DNA of 64,000 nt from Lachnospiraceae bacterium (lineage in GTDB: Bacteria > Bacillota > Clostridia > Lachnospirales > Lachnospiraceae), in the NCBI GenBank assembly GCA_017551665.1, contig JAFZLB010000052.1, positions 18,044 to 82,043 on the forward strand, written 5' to 3'. Shown here piece after piece: positions 1-7,634 of the stretch. Numbering within the stretch: position 1 is the first letter of the stretch; every line of letters starts with the position of its first letter. The translations under genes and the position numbers were made by a program. The notes under the pieces are model-generated. The model saw nothing but the letters and a program-made list of their open reading frames with translations, made no database searches and had not been told where the DNA came from.

Positions 1-221
1 CTTATTTCACTGCGGTTTCGCCGAGAAGCAAGACAGTCGCCTTGCTTCTGTGTATCTTCTTCGGCTACTTCGGTGTGCACCGCTTTTATGTCGGAAAGAC
101 CACGTCCGGCCTTGTGTACCTGTTTACCGCCGGGATCTGTGTATACGGCTGGCTGTTTGATATTTACCTGATCGCGTCGGGACGTTTTACGGACGCGGAG
201 GGAAGGGTGTTGGTGAGATAG
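1..221 (+). CDS. TM2 domain membrane protein, 3' part only
   Basis: This is the C-terminal part of a protein whose start lies before the window; it reads in the frame beginning at base 3 and ends in TAG at 219-221. The visible 72 residues hold a TM2 domain: two hydrophobic segments with the family signature GYFGVHRFYVGK between them, followed by GWLFDIYLIASG. TM2 proteins are small inner-membrane proteins of unknown biochemical role. The next gene starts 1 base after the stop, so the two are almost certainly cotranscribed. The domain call is firm; the function is not known. Confidence 0.85.
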   Translation, partial: YFTAVSPRSKTVALLLCIFFGYFGVHRFYVGKTTSGLVYLFTAGICVYGWLFDIYLIASGRFTDAEGRVLVR

Positions 222-222
222 A

Positions 223-1785
223 ATGAAGAAACCATCGGAAGAAAAACAGATTCTTGATGCGGCAATGGAGGGGGCAAGTGCCGAGGTGCTGCAACGCTAT
301 GGCGCTGCGGTGAAGGAGCATGTCTCGGCTTATTCGGGAAAAGATGCCGGAAAATCACTGGCAAAGGGCTTGAAAAGTATTTCGCACAGCAAGGTGCATC
401 CGGATCACAAAGCTGCAAACATCAAACAACAGGCCGGGTTTTCCGCAGAGGTGAAATCGGTTGCCAGGAAAAATGCGGAACATATTATGAAGGGAGAGCC
501 GGATCGTCTGATCCGTACGGATGATGTCCTCCTGGATGACGGTACGAAAAATATCAATGATCAGATTTATGATATTTCGGAGCTGGACGCGAACGGCAAA
601 TTTGTTCCGACATCCCAGATGAAGTTTGTCGGGAAAGATGCTCCAGCCATGTTAGATCGTCTTTGCGAAAAGAAGTTTGAAAAGTATTTTGAGCAGGGAG
701 CCACGATAGACATTCCCGATGATTTTTATGAAGAACTGATCGGAACAGGTGGAAAAGATGGTCTGATTGATCGGAAAATTGCTGATCTGAAGGCACAATT
801 GGAAAGGATGGAAAAAGACGGCAAGACAGAGGCCGCTGAAAGTATCAGGGAACGGATCGAAAAAAATGAAACCATAAAGCGATCCATCCGAAAGAGCGGG
901 CTGACCAACAAAGAGGCGATTGAGGCAAGAAAACATCCCCTGCTGTCCACCGGGAAGGACATCGTAAAGGTGAGTGCAAGAGCGGGTCTGGAGGCTGCGA
1001 AGATCGGTGCGGCCGTGAGCGGGAGCATATCGATCGTCAAAAACATGGTGTCTTATACCAAAGGGGAGATTGACGCAGAAGAGGCAGCAAAAAGGGTTGT
1101 GAAGGATACCGCGTACGGAAGCGAGATCAGCTTTGCGACAGCGTTCAGCGGTTCCGCTATCAACGGTATCATGAAGAACGCGTCATCGGAAACGGTGCGC
1201 ACACTGGCAGGAACCAATCTCGCTACCACTTTTGTTGTTACATTAAAAGATGTCGGTGTGATTGTTAGCCGTTATTGCAAGGGAGAACTCGACGGCACAG
1301 CCTGTGTGGAAGAATTCGGAAGGAAATGTGTCGGCCAACTGGGTTCTGCGATGTATTCAACTATTGCGACTTCGGCAGTAAGCGGAGGCGGAGCCGTGAT
1401 GAAGATTTCAGCAGGTGTTGCGGGGAGTACGTTCGGTTTTATGGCTGCCACCAGGGTTTTTGAAGAGTGCAAAACCGCCCTGAAAGAATATCAGTTGGCA
1501 AAGGAGGAGCGCATTCGCGTCGAGGCTGCATGCGAAGAAGCAGTTGCCATGATCAGACAGTATCGTGATGAAATGAACCGTGCGGTGGAAGAATATCTGG
1601 ACGTTCACTTAAGCGCGTTTGAAGAAGGTTTTGACAGCATGGATCGCGCGTTGCTTGAAGATGACATCAACGGCTTTCTCGCGGGGAACGCCAGGATTCA
1701 GGAAGTGTTGGGACACGGGATACAATTTCGCAATCAGGAAGAGTTTGACAGCCTGATGCTGTCGGATGAAGCGTTTACGTTATGA
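223..1785 (+). CDS. Unknown 520-aa protein with long Gly/Ala-rich hydrophobic region
   Basis: I do not recognise a family. Residues 1-230 are charged and helical, with a Lys/Glu-rich stretch around 185-230 that could form a coiled coil. Residues about 248-420 are rich in Gly, Ala, Ser and Val, with several weakly hydrophobic helices that could insert in or lie on a membrane. The last 100 residues are again charged and helical. There is no signal peptide and no catalytic motif that I can see. It sits 1 base after the TM2 gene and is followed, 10 bases after its stop, by a TerB-like gene, so it belongs to a tight operon. The ATG at 223 has only a weak purine-rich ribosome site. Base composition is more AT-rich than most of the window. 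Confidence 0.8.
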   Translation: MKKPSEEKQILDAAMEGASAEVLQRYGAAVKEHVSAYSGKDAGKSLAKGLKSISHSKVHPDHKAANIKQQAGFSAEVKSVARKNAEHIMKGEPDRLIRTDDVLLDDGTKNINDQIYDISELDANGKFVPTSQMKFVGKDAPAMLDRLCEKKFEKYFEQGATIDIPDDFYEELIGTGGKDGLIDRKIADLKAQLERMEKDGKTEAAESIRERIEKNETIKRSIRKSGLTNKEAIEARKHPLLSTGKDIVKVSARAGLEAAKIGAAVSGSISIVKNMVSYTKGEIDAEEAAKRVVKDTAYGSEISFATAFSGSAINGIMKNASSETVRTLAGTNLATTFVVTLKDVGVIVSRYCKGELDGTACVEEFGRKCVGQLGSAMYSTIATSAVSGGGAVMKISAGVAGSTFGFMAATRVFEECKTALKEYQLAKEERIRVEAACEEAVAMIRQYRDEMNRAVEEYLDVHLSAFEEGFDSMDRALLEDDINGFLAGNARIQEVLGHGIQFRNQEEFDSLMLSDEAFTL

Positions 1786-1795
1786 GGAGAGATGT

Positions 1796-2539
1796 ATGTT
1801 CAGAATGATCAGTAAGGCAAACGCCATACGCGTTTTGTCCTGCGTGATGGCAACGGATGGCGTCATCAGCGAAGAGGAAAAGGGTAAACTTGCGGAAATA
1901 GGCGACGGGCTGGAAGTCGAAATGACGGATGCGTTCCGGGAGGAGATTTCGGACTTCTGCATTCTTCTGGCGGCAAAAACAAATATGGATACGGAAGGCA
2001 CTGCCGTAAAGGATAAACTCGATAAGATTCTCTCAGAGCGCACAGATGATGTTGAAAACGGCATTATGCCGCGGCATCTTCTGTGGAACATGCTGGTCAT
2101 TGCGGGTATTGACGGAGAATACAGTGACTCGGAGCGGGTGTTGATTCACCATACCGCCGAAGTATTGGGCGTGGAGAAAAATGTTCTTTCCGAAATGGAA
2201 ATGATGCTGAAATCCGCGGAGGCATCGGAAAAAGAACTTGACATACTGCGTGTTTCAACAAAACCGTATGTTGAGGTTCGTCCTTATGTTGACGAGGCAG
2301 AGGAGCGGTTGAAACGTATTGCCGAGGCGGCAAAAGCGCTGATACAGGATGATGTTGTGAGGGAAATCAGGGATGAGGGCGAAAGAGAGGAGCCTGTTGA
2401 CAGAAGCAATTTCTTTGCCGATGCGGGGAATAAGATTTCGGACACGGCAAGTACGGTGGGCGGGGCCGTTGGCGGAGCTGTCAGCGGCGCAGCGTCATGG
2501 GTTTCGTCCGGAGTGACCGGATTACTTAAGAAAAAGTAG
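1796..2539 (+). CDS. TerB-like tandem-repeat protein with glycine-zipper tail
   Basis: Two TerB-like helical repeats are visible. The first contains ATDGVISEEE and the second GIDGEYSDSE, both matching the acidic D-G-x-x-[ST]-x-x-E signature that binds divalent metal in TerB proteins. The last 35 residues form a Gly/Ala/Ser/Val tail with two lysine-rich ends, probably an amphipathic or membrane-interacting helix. An upstream in-frame ATG at 1766 overlaps the previous gene, but the ATG at 1796 is preferred because GAGGAGAG lies at 1784-1791. TerB domains occur in tellurite resistance and in membrane-linked stress or defence complexes. No other ter genes are present, so tellurite resistance should not be assumed. 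Confidence 0.75.
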   Translation: MFRMISKANAIRVLSCVMATDGVISEEEKGKLAEIGDGLEVEMTDAFREEISDFCILLAAKTNMDTEGTAVKDKLDKILSERTDDVENGIMPRHLLWNMLVIAGIDGEYSDSERVLIHHTAEVLGVEKNVLSEMEMMLKSAEASEKELDILRVSTKPYVEVRPYVDEAEERLKRIAEAAKALIQDDVVREIRDEGEREEPVDRSNFFADAGNKISDTASTVGGAVGGAVSGAASWVSSGVTGLLKKK

Positions 2540-2556
2540 AGTGAGGAAGGATAAAA

Positions 2557-3543
2557 ATGGCATTACCTATTGTTTTCATCGGCATAGCGGCGGTCACCGG
2601 TGTTACGGGCGTAGGAACAACCGTGAAGGCGGGGGTAGATCAATCTCGTGCGCGCACAATTAACGACGCGTCCAACAAAAGGATTGAATGGACGGGAAAC
2701 CGTCTGAATGCATTGAGGAAACAATGTGGAGAAACGCTTCAGGCGCTTGGCGAAGAAAAGCTGTTTGTCCTGAATCGAAGCATTCGCCGTTTTCTTGCTT
2801 CCTTTGAGAAAATCAAAAACGTGGATTTCAGAGACGCGGAAGGACTGCGTGAGCTGCATAAGTTCCATATTGACAAAACGGACTTTGAGGAGTTGGAGAA
2901 GACCAGCAGCTTTTCTCTTTCATTGTTGCAAGGCGGAATGGCAGGTGTCGCCGGTGGTGCGCTGACGGCCTTTGGCGCTTACAGTGCGGCGACAACCTTT
3001 GCGGCGGCATCCACGGGAACAGCCATAAGCGCTTTGAGCGGGGCGGCTGCGACCAATGCCACACTTGCGTTTTTCGGCGGAGGCTCTCTCGCGGCAGGCG
3101 GTCTTGGAATGGCAGGAGGGATGGCGGTTCTGGGCGGTCTTGTGGCAGGACCCGCGTTGCTGGTGCTTGGCGTCATTACGGGAGCAAATGCCGGAAAGGC
3201 GCTGGAAGAAGCCTATGCGAACGAAGCAAAAGCAAATCAGATCTGTGAGGAGCTGGAAGCCGGCGCGGATCAGTGTATCGCAATCCGGAGACGTACCAAT
3301 CTGTTTTACTGTCTGTTGGCGCGGCTGGATGCGATGATGTATCCCCTGCTGAATGATCTGGAAGATGTTATCGCTTCTGAAGGAGAAGACTATCGCGATT
3401 ATTCCGCAGATGCGAAAAAGACGGTGATGCGGGCGGCATCTCTGGCAGTTTCCATTAAATCCGTACTGGATACACCGATTCTGTCTGAAGACGGTTCCCT
3501 TACGGAAGATTTCGCCGCACTGGTAGATGATCTTATGGAATAA
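2557..3543 (+). CDS. Unknown protein with extended glycine-zipper membrane segment
   Basis: The product is 328 residues. It begins with a short hydrophobic segment (residues about 4-20), then a charged helical region. A long Gly/Ala-rich hydrophobic stretch follows at about 124-216, with repeated GG and small-residue spacing typical of glycine-zipper membrane helices. The C-terminal third is charged. No enzyme motif is visible. GAGGAAGGA lies about 10 bases before the ATG, and the stop of the TerB-like gene is only 17 bases upstream, so it is the last gene of the TM2/520-aa/TerB operon. Several helices able to insert in a membrane point to a membrane-associated or pore-like role, but that is inference. 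Confidence 0.75.
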   Translation: MALPIVFIGIAAVTGVTGVGTTVKAGVDQSRARTINDASNKRIEWTGNRLNALRKQCGETLQALGEEKLFVLNRSIRRFLASFEKIKNVDFRDAEGLRELHKFHIDKTDFEELEKTSSFSLSLLQGGMAGVAGGALTAFGAYSAATTFAAASTGTAISALSGAAATNATLAFFGGGSLAAGGLGMAGGMAVLGGLVAGPALLVLGVITGANAGKALEEAYANEAKANQICEELEAGADQCIAIRRRTNLFYCLLARLDAMMYPLLNDLEDVIASEGEDYRDYSADAKKTVMRAASLAVSIKSVLDTPILSEDGSLTEDFAALVDDLME

Positions 3544-3575
3544 ATGTTTTTATTTTGAAAACGCAGACGGTAGCT

Positions 3576-3602
3576 AAATTGCGTGTCAGGTGCGGACATG
3601 AT
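3576..3602 (+). repeat. Dispersed 27-bp repeat, copy 1
   Basis: This copy starts AAATTGCGTGTCAGG and ends GCGGACATGAT. Copy 2 at 4398-4424 matches it at 24 of 27 positions; a shorter diverged copy begins at 3980. It lies in the 114-base gap between the glycine-zipper gene and the orphan antitoxin, where nothing else is seen except a T-rich run at 3545-3555. Confidence 0.6.
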
Positions 3603-3657
3603 GGGATGTCCGGATATGCGTATTGACGATCGCGTTATGACCTGACTTCTCCCCGCT

Positions 3658-3900
3658 TCAATTTGTGTCCTCCAGCAAATCCATTGCCAGATCCGTGGCA
3701 AATCGTGTGGCATCCGCTTCATTGTCGAATGGCTCTACCTGAAGACGTCTGCTTTGCACGGGGTAAGGGAAGCCATGGTGATCATTGAAAGAGTAAATAA
3801 ACATGCGCAATGCATCTGCCGCAGTTGTCCCTAAACTTGCTGCGGTTCTTTGAAAAAGTTCGTATTCGCTGTCCTCAACTCTGGTTGCTGCCTGTCTCAT
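3658..3900 (-). CDS. Orphan RelB/DinJ-family antitoxin
   Basis: The 80-residue product has an N-terminal part consistent with a ribbon-helix-helix fold, followed by the family hallmark: a segment ending in DALRMFIYSFNDHHGFPYPV, like the TxSDLVRxxLxxxxxxxxLPF region of DinJ/RelB antitoxins. The C-terminal tail is acidic, as expected for the toxin-wrapping part. No RelE/YafQ-type toxin follows in the usual downstream position; the next 114 bases are non-coding and then comes the end of a gene in the other direction. GGAG lies 6 bases before the ATG, and a perfect 24-bp palindrome lies directly upstream. It may repress its own gene or counteract a toxin encoded elsewhere. Confidence 0.75.
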   Translation of the reverse strand: MRQAATRVEDSEYELFQRTAASLGTTAADALRMFIYSFNDHHGFPYPVQSRRLQVEPFDNEADATRFATDLAMDLLEDTN

Positions 3901-3913
3901 AACGATCTCCTTT

Positions 3914-3937
3914 TAGCAAAATGATATCATTTTGCTA
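3914..3937. promoter_or_regulatory. Perfect 24-bp palindrome, probable antitoxin operator
   Basis: The left arm TAGCAAAATGAT is followed immediately by its exact reverse complement ATCATTTTGCTA with no spacer. It begins 13 bases upstream of the start codon of the RelB/DinJ-type gene. Antitoxins of this ribbon-helix-helix class bind palindromes of this kind to repress their own promoters, so an operator is the natural reading. Binding itself is inferred. Confidence 0.7.
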
Positions 3938-3979
3938 TGGACATGTCAATGTCTTTGAATCTTTGGACATACAGCACCA

Positions 3980-4001
3980 AAATTGCGTGTTTGGCACGGA
4001 G
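3980..4001 (+). repeat. Dispersed repeat, diverged copy 3
   Basis: This copy shares AAATTGCGTG exactly with copies at 3576 and 4398, followed by a related G/C-containing part (TTTGGCACGGA). It lies immediately upstream of the XRE gene promoter. Confidence 0.4.
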
Positions 4002-4003
4002 AA

Positions 4004-4032
4004 TTGACACCCCTATTTTTTAGGGGTAGAAT
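4004..4032 (+). promoter_or_regulatory. Sigma-70 promoter with nested operator-like repeats
   Basis: TTGACA (4004-4009) and TAGAAT (4027-4032) are separated by exactly 17 bases. The spacer is spanned by an inverted repeat: ACCCCTA (4009-4015), five T, TAGGGGT (4021-4027). A second, imperfect inverted repeat with AGTAC and GTACT arms lies at 4034-4051. The XRE gene starts at 4076. The layout fits autorepression by the XRE protein. Confidence 0.75.
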
Positions 4033-4075
4033 AAGTACAATTATTGGTACTACGAATGGTTGAGGAATCCATAGT

Positions 4076-4372
4076 ATGACTATATTTGAAGAGTTAAACC
4101 AAGGATTAAGCAGCGCGATCGAAGCAAACCGCAGCGGGAAGCAGATGCGGGTAACGACGATCCGTATTCCCGATGTCAAGCGTTATGTGGCAAAGGATAT
4201 CAAGCGCATTCGAAAAAAATCCGGACTGACGCAACGCATGTTGGCCGATTTTATGGGGCTGTCCGTAAAAACAATCGAAGCGTGGGAGCGGGGCGTCAGC
4301 AAACCGACCGGTCCGGCACGCAGGCTTCTTACCATGCTGGATCAGGGTGAGGTTGTGCTTGTGGAATCATGA
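4076..4372 (+). CDS. XRE-family regulator, HigA/NadS-like orphan antitoxin
   Basis: The 98-residue protein has a C-terminal helix-turn-helix: the segment around IRKKSGLTQRMLADFMGLSV followed by KTIEAWERG is the classic lambda-repressor-type fold. The end, PTGPARRLLTMLDQ, is shared with HigA, NadS and MqsA-type antitoxins, whose gene usually follows a HigB-type toxin. No toxin gene precedes it here; the upstream 175 bases are non-coding and carry a strong promoter with nested inverted repeats. GAGGA lies about 9 bases before the ATG. It is either an orphan antitoxin or a stand-alone autoregulator. Confidence 0.8.
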   Translation: MTIFEELNQGLSSAIEANRSGKQMRVTTIRIPDVKRYVAKDIKRIRKKSGLTQRMLADFMGLSVKTIEAWERGVSKPTGPARRLLTMLDQGEVVLVES

Positions 4373-4397
4373 TACTTCGGTTTCGGGGAAGGCTGAC

Positions 4398-4424
4398 AAA
4401 TTGCGTGCCAAGCGCGGACATGAT
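4398..4424 (+). repeat. Dispersed 27-bp repeat, copy 2
   Basis: It is the partner of the copy at 3576-3602 with three substitutions. It sits 25 bases after the stop of the XRE gene and before the Uma2 gene, in the same orientation as copy 1. Confidence 0.6.
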
Positions 4425-4467
4425 ATGATATTCGAAGACGGTGAAGGCAGGATGTTTAGGAGGTGTC

Positions 4468-5016
4468 ATGGGAACAGCAGCCAAAGTCAGACGTACGATA
4501 CAGGATGTTTTGAATACGCCGGAGGATGTACGGGTGGAACTGGTCGATGGCTTTTTATACAACATGGCTTCGCCCACCACCACACATCAGCGGATTGTTT
4601 TCAAGCTGGGCAGAAAGGTCGCGGACTTTTTGGAAGCGAAGAAGTGCGGCTGTGAAACCTTCGTCGCGCCCTTTGCGGTATTTGTCAGGGATGACGAATA
4701 CAATTATGTGGAGCCGGACATTGTCGTTGTCTGCGACCCGGATAAAATCAAGGAAGACGGCTGCCATGGTGCTCCGGATCTTGTGGTGGAAGTGACATCG
4801 GAAAGCAGCAGGACACGCGACTATCTGACCAAGCTGCGGCTTTATGACGATGCGGGCGTAAAGGAATACTGGATCATGGATCTGGAAAACAACCGCGCCA
4901 CCGTCTATCGCCTCAACGAAAACGAGGATTTGCACGGTGTCGCGGAGTTTAGTTTCAAAGACAGCCTAACATCCTGGCTGTTTCCGGATATGCAGATTGA
5001 TTTGAGCGATCTCTGA
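4468..5016 (+). CDS. Uma2-family (DUF820) PD-(D/E)XK nuclease-like protein
   Basis: The 182-residue protein has the Uma2 pattern throughout: an early VELVDGFLY strand, the central VEPDIVVVCDPDKI, the APDLVVEVTSESS core that supplies the acidic residues of the PD-(D/E)XK fold, and KLRLYDDAGVKEYWIMD. Uma2 proteins are very common in cyanobacteria and Firmicutes; they are predicted restriction-like endonucleases, but their biological role is poorly established. An in-frame ATG exists 27 bases upstream, but TAGGAGGT at 4458-4465 places the start at 4468. It stands alone, convergent with nagA. Confidence 0.88.
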   Translation: MGTAAKVRRTIQDVLNTPEDVRVELVDGFLYNMASPTTTHQRIVFKLGRKVADFLEAKKCGCETFVAPFAVFVRDDEYNYVEPDIVVVCDPDKIKEDGCHGAPDLVVEVTSESSRTRDYLTKLRLYDDAGVKEYWIMDLENNRATVYRLNENEDLHGVAEFSFKDSLTSWLFPDMQIDLSDL

Positions 5017-5057
5017 AGATCATGCGCGCCCTTTCAATGGCGCGTTGTCAGATCTTC
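5015..5057. terminator. Bidirectional hairpin between uma2-like gene and nagA
   Basis: Outer arms GAAGATC (5015-5021) and GATCTTC (5051-5057) pair perfectly, and inner arms CGCGCC (5025-5030) and GGCGCG (5039-5044) pair around an 8-base loop. Both convergent genes have their stop codons within or at the edge of the structure. T-rich sequence follows on the plus side. Confidence 0.55.
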
Positions 5058-6163
5058 TTTCCGTCGATGAAGACCGCCTGCACCTGTAAATGTTGATCCA
5101 GCAACACGAGATCGGCTGCCAGGCCTCCGGCGATGGAGCCGATTTCTTTTTCCCTGCGGATGGCGCGGGCAGGGGAGAAGGTGGCCGCAGTGACGGCGGC
5201 TTCGAGCGGGACGCCGAAGGAAACCGTGCGGCGCAGGCCTTCCATCAGGTGGATGGAGCTGCCGGCGATGGTGTCGGAATCCTTTAAGGTGGCGCGGTTG
5301 TTTTTCATCGTGATCATCTGTCCGCCGAGTTCGTAATCACCGTCCGGCATTCCGGCGCAGCGCAGGGAATCGGAGATCATGACGAAGCGGTCGCCGAAGA
5401 GCTGCTGCGTCATGCGCACGACGGCGGGGTGGATGTGATAACCGTCCGTGATCATTTCGACGTTGGCACCGGCGTCAAAGGCCGCTGCCACAACGCCGGG
5501 GTCACGGTGCCCCAAAGGCGGCATGGCGTTGAAAAGATGTGTCGCGTGGGACGCGCCGGCGTCGTAGGCCCGCATGGCCTGTTCGTAATTTGCCGTCGTA
5601 TGTCCGATGGAGACGGAACAGACGGGGCGGACTTCACGGATGAATTCCACGGCGCCTTCCACCTCCGCGGCCATGGTGATCAGGCGGCAGATACCGCCGC
5701 TTTTTTCGTTCAGCCGGTGGAACATGGCGGCATCCGGCAAAGAGATGTTGTCCGGATTCTGCGCGCCGCGCTTTTCGTAGGCGATGAAGGGACCTTCGAG
5801 ATGAATGCCCGCAACCTTCGCGCCGTCTGCCGGACGCTGATAGTCGCGGATGGCTTCGACGGCCTTTGTCAGTTCCGGTTCCTTTAAGGTCATCGTCGTC
5901 GGGCACCAGCTCGTCACGCCGTCCCTCGCGTAATAATGCCCCATTTTCAAAAGCCCTTCCGGCTTGCCGTCGGAGCTGTCCTCGTTCATCGCGCCGTGCG
6001 TGTGCACATCAATGAGGCCGGGAATCAGATAGGCGCCCTTTGCGTCCAGCGCGTCTTCCATGCCCTGCACCTGTGCGCCGGCGGAGATGATTTTTTCGTC
6101 AAACTCGACACCGCCTTCGATGAAGCGGCCGTTCAAAAATACGCGTGCGTTTACGATTTTCAT
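5048..6163 (-). CDS. nagA: N-acetylglucosamine-6-phosphate deacetylase
   Basis: The enzyme hydrolyses GlcNAc-6-phosphate to glucosamine-6-phosphate and acetate in the cytoplasm, late in sialic acid and amino sugar catabolism. The 371-residue length is typical. Visible family motifs are DVHTHG (His54, His56), HLEGPF (Glu123), SIGHTT (His188), ATHLFNAM (His209) and DGYHIHP (His243), with the catalytic Asp265 in ISDSLRCAG. AAGGAGG lies just before the ATG. It starts 3 bases after the stop of the ROK gene and is the last gene of a leftward group nanA - epimerase - ROK - nagA. No nagB is seen in the window, so the isomerase/deaminase step must be encoded elsewhere. Confidence 0.93.
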   Translation of the reverse strand: MKIVNARVFLNGRFIEGGVEFDEKIISAGAQVQGMEDALDAKGAYLIPGLIDVHTHGAMNEDSSDGKPEGLLKMGHYYARDGVTSWCPTTMTLKEPELTKAVEAIRDYQRPADGAKVAGIHLEGPFIAYEKRGAQNPDNISLPDAAMFHRLNEKSGGICRLITMAAEVEGAVEFIREVRPVCSVSIGHTTANYEQAMRAYDAGASHATHLFNAMPPLGHRDPGVVAAAFDAGANVEMITDGYHIHPAVVRMTQQLFGDRFVMISDSLRCAGMPDGDYELGGQMITMKNNRATLKDSDTIAGSSIHLMEGLRRTVSFGVPLEAAVTAATFSPARAIRREKEIGSIAGGLAADLVLLDQHLQVQAVFIDGKKI

Positions 6164-6166
6164 AGT

Positions 6167-7561
6167 TTACTCCTCCTTCAGCGCCGGCAGGCCTGCCGCG
6201 GCCGCCGACTGCCCGACCCTGCGGAATTTCTCGTCCGGCAGCGCGGGCTTGATCTGCGCCGCGACCTCCGGATATTCCTCCGCGAGTACTTTTTTACAGG
6301 TTTCCAGCACCAGATCTCCGCCCTTGCCGCTCATAACGCGCCCGAGCAGAAGAATGTGCTTCATGCCGTAGAGCGAATGGTAAAAGGCCAGCGTGTGCCC
6401 GAGATAAACGCCGATGTTTTCATACACCTTCGCCGCGGCATCGTCGCCGTTCTCCATGCGCTTCTGCACGACCTTCAGCTTCTCCGCGGGCGAAAGACCG
6501 GCGTCGAGTTCAATCCCCGCGCGGGGGGCCAGCTAGATTACGCTATCCTGCGAAAAATACTTCACGCCGCAGCCGATGTCGCCGCTCCATTCGTCGCGCA
6601 TGGCGTCCGGTGCGCAATCGACCGGCACGAAGGCCAGCTCGTTGAGCCAGCCGGTGACGCAGCCGTTCGCGTCCACGTAGCCCGCGGCCTCGCTCGTGCC
6701 CATCGCGATGCCGAGCACATTGTTTTCGCCGATACTCTGCACACCGGCCAGCGCCGAGACATCGCCGTCATTGGCCACCGCGAGCGGAACATCACCGAAG
6801 GTATCCTTCACCGCGCGGATGTAAATGTCCTTGACCTGATCACCAAGCTGCACTTCTTCAGGAACTTTCGCAAAGAGCGAAGCACGCATCGTGCGGTTGT
6901 TGATGAAGATACCGGCGGAGGAAACACCGACGGCATCCACCTGCGGAAGATGCTCTGCCGCGCTCTTTAAGGCTTCCACGATGCCGTCGTAGTGATAGGA
7001 CGGATCGGAATTTGTCTTAGGGTACCAGACGACTTCTTCGTCATAAACGCTCTCGCCGTTGATCACTGCGGACACCTTGCGGTCGGAGCCGCCCGCGTCA
7101 AAGCCGATGCGGTTGCCGTCCGTGTAGCCGCCGATTTTCTGCGGCGCGTTTTTCTCTGCGGGAAGCTCTTCCGCCCATACCACTTCAAAGGGATGTTCAA
7201 AGATATGGGACATGAAATGAAAATCAAAATCGCGGCTGCCGCCGTCGGCAAAAGCTTTTTGCAGATACGCAAAGATCATCCGGCTGCCGTTCACATAGAC
7301 GCGGAAACCGCCCTTCATCCAGAGAATCGTCTTGACGAGACGGTCGATGTAATAGCAGTCCGCCTCTTTTTTCTCTTCCGTTCCGTGAATATAGGTCTCG
7401 TGCACAGACATCTGTCCGTCCGCGCGTTCCACCGCGATGCCGACGGGCGTTGCCGTTCCGGCCGAAGCGAGAAATGCCTTCTGATACAGACCCAGCGGGA
7501 GAAAGCCCTCATCCAGTGCCGGGCTGTGCTGTACCCTGACGTCAATTCCGTAAAGTTCCAT
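6167..7561 (-). pseudogene. ROK-family kinase/regulator interrupted by in-frame TAG
   Basis: One reading frame runs from ATG 7561 (GGAGGG just upstream) to TAA at 6167-6169, 464 codons, broken only by TAG at 6533-6535 (codon 343). The frame is kept across the stop and both sides read as ROK protein. Upstream is an N-terminal extension of about 150 residues, then IGFDAGGSDRK (phosphate-binding loop), VGVSSAG, NDGDVSALAG (catalytic Asp) and a GIAMGTSEAAG segment. Downstream is LAPRAGIELDAGLSP through ILLLGRVMSGKGG. In this operon a ROK kinase would be expected to phosphorylate N-acetylmannosamine (NanK role). The Cys cluster of typical NanK is not evident, so the substrate is uncertain. Either the gene is inactivated or the codon is read through. 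Confidence 0.8.
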
Positions 7562-7634
7562 ATTCCCTCCTTGTATATGAAAGTATTCGTTGCATGATGT
7601 TTCGTCCGTCATGTCCCGGCAGCGCGGGGCCGGC

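Noticed and set aside
1796-2539. Tellurite resistance operon
   Set aside because: Only TerB-like repeats are present; no TerC, TerD or TerA relatives are nearby.
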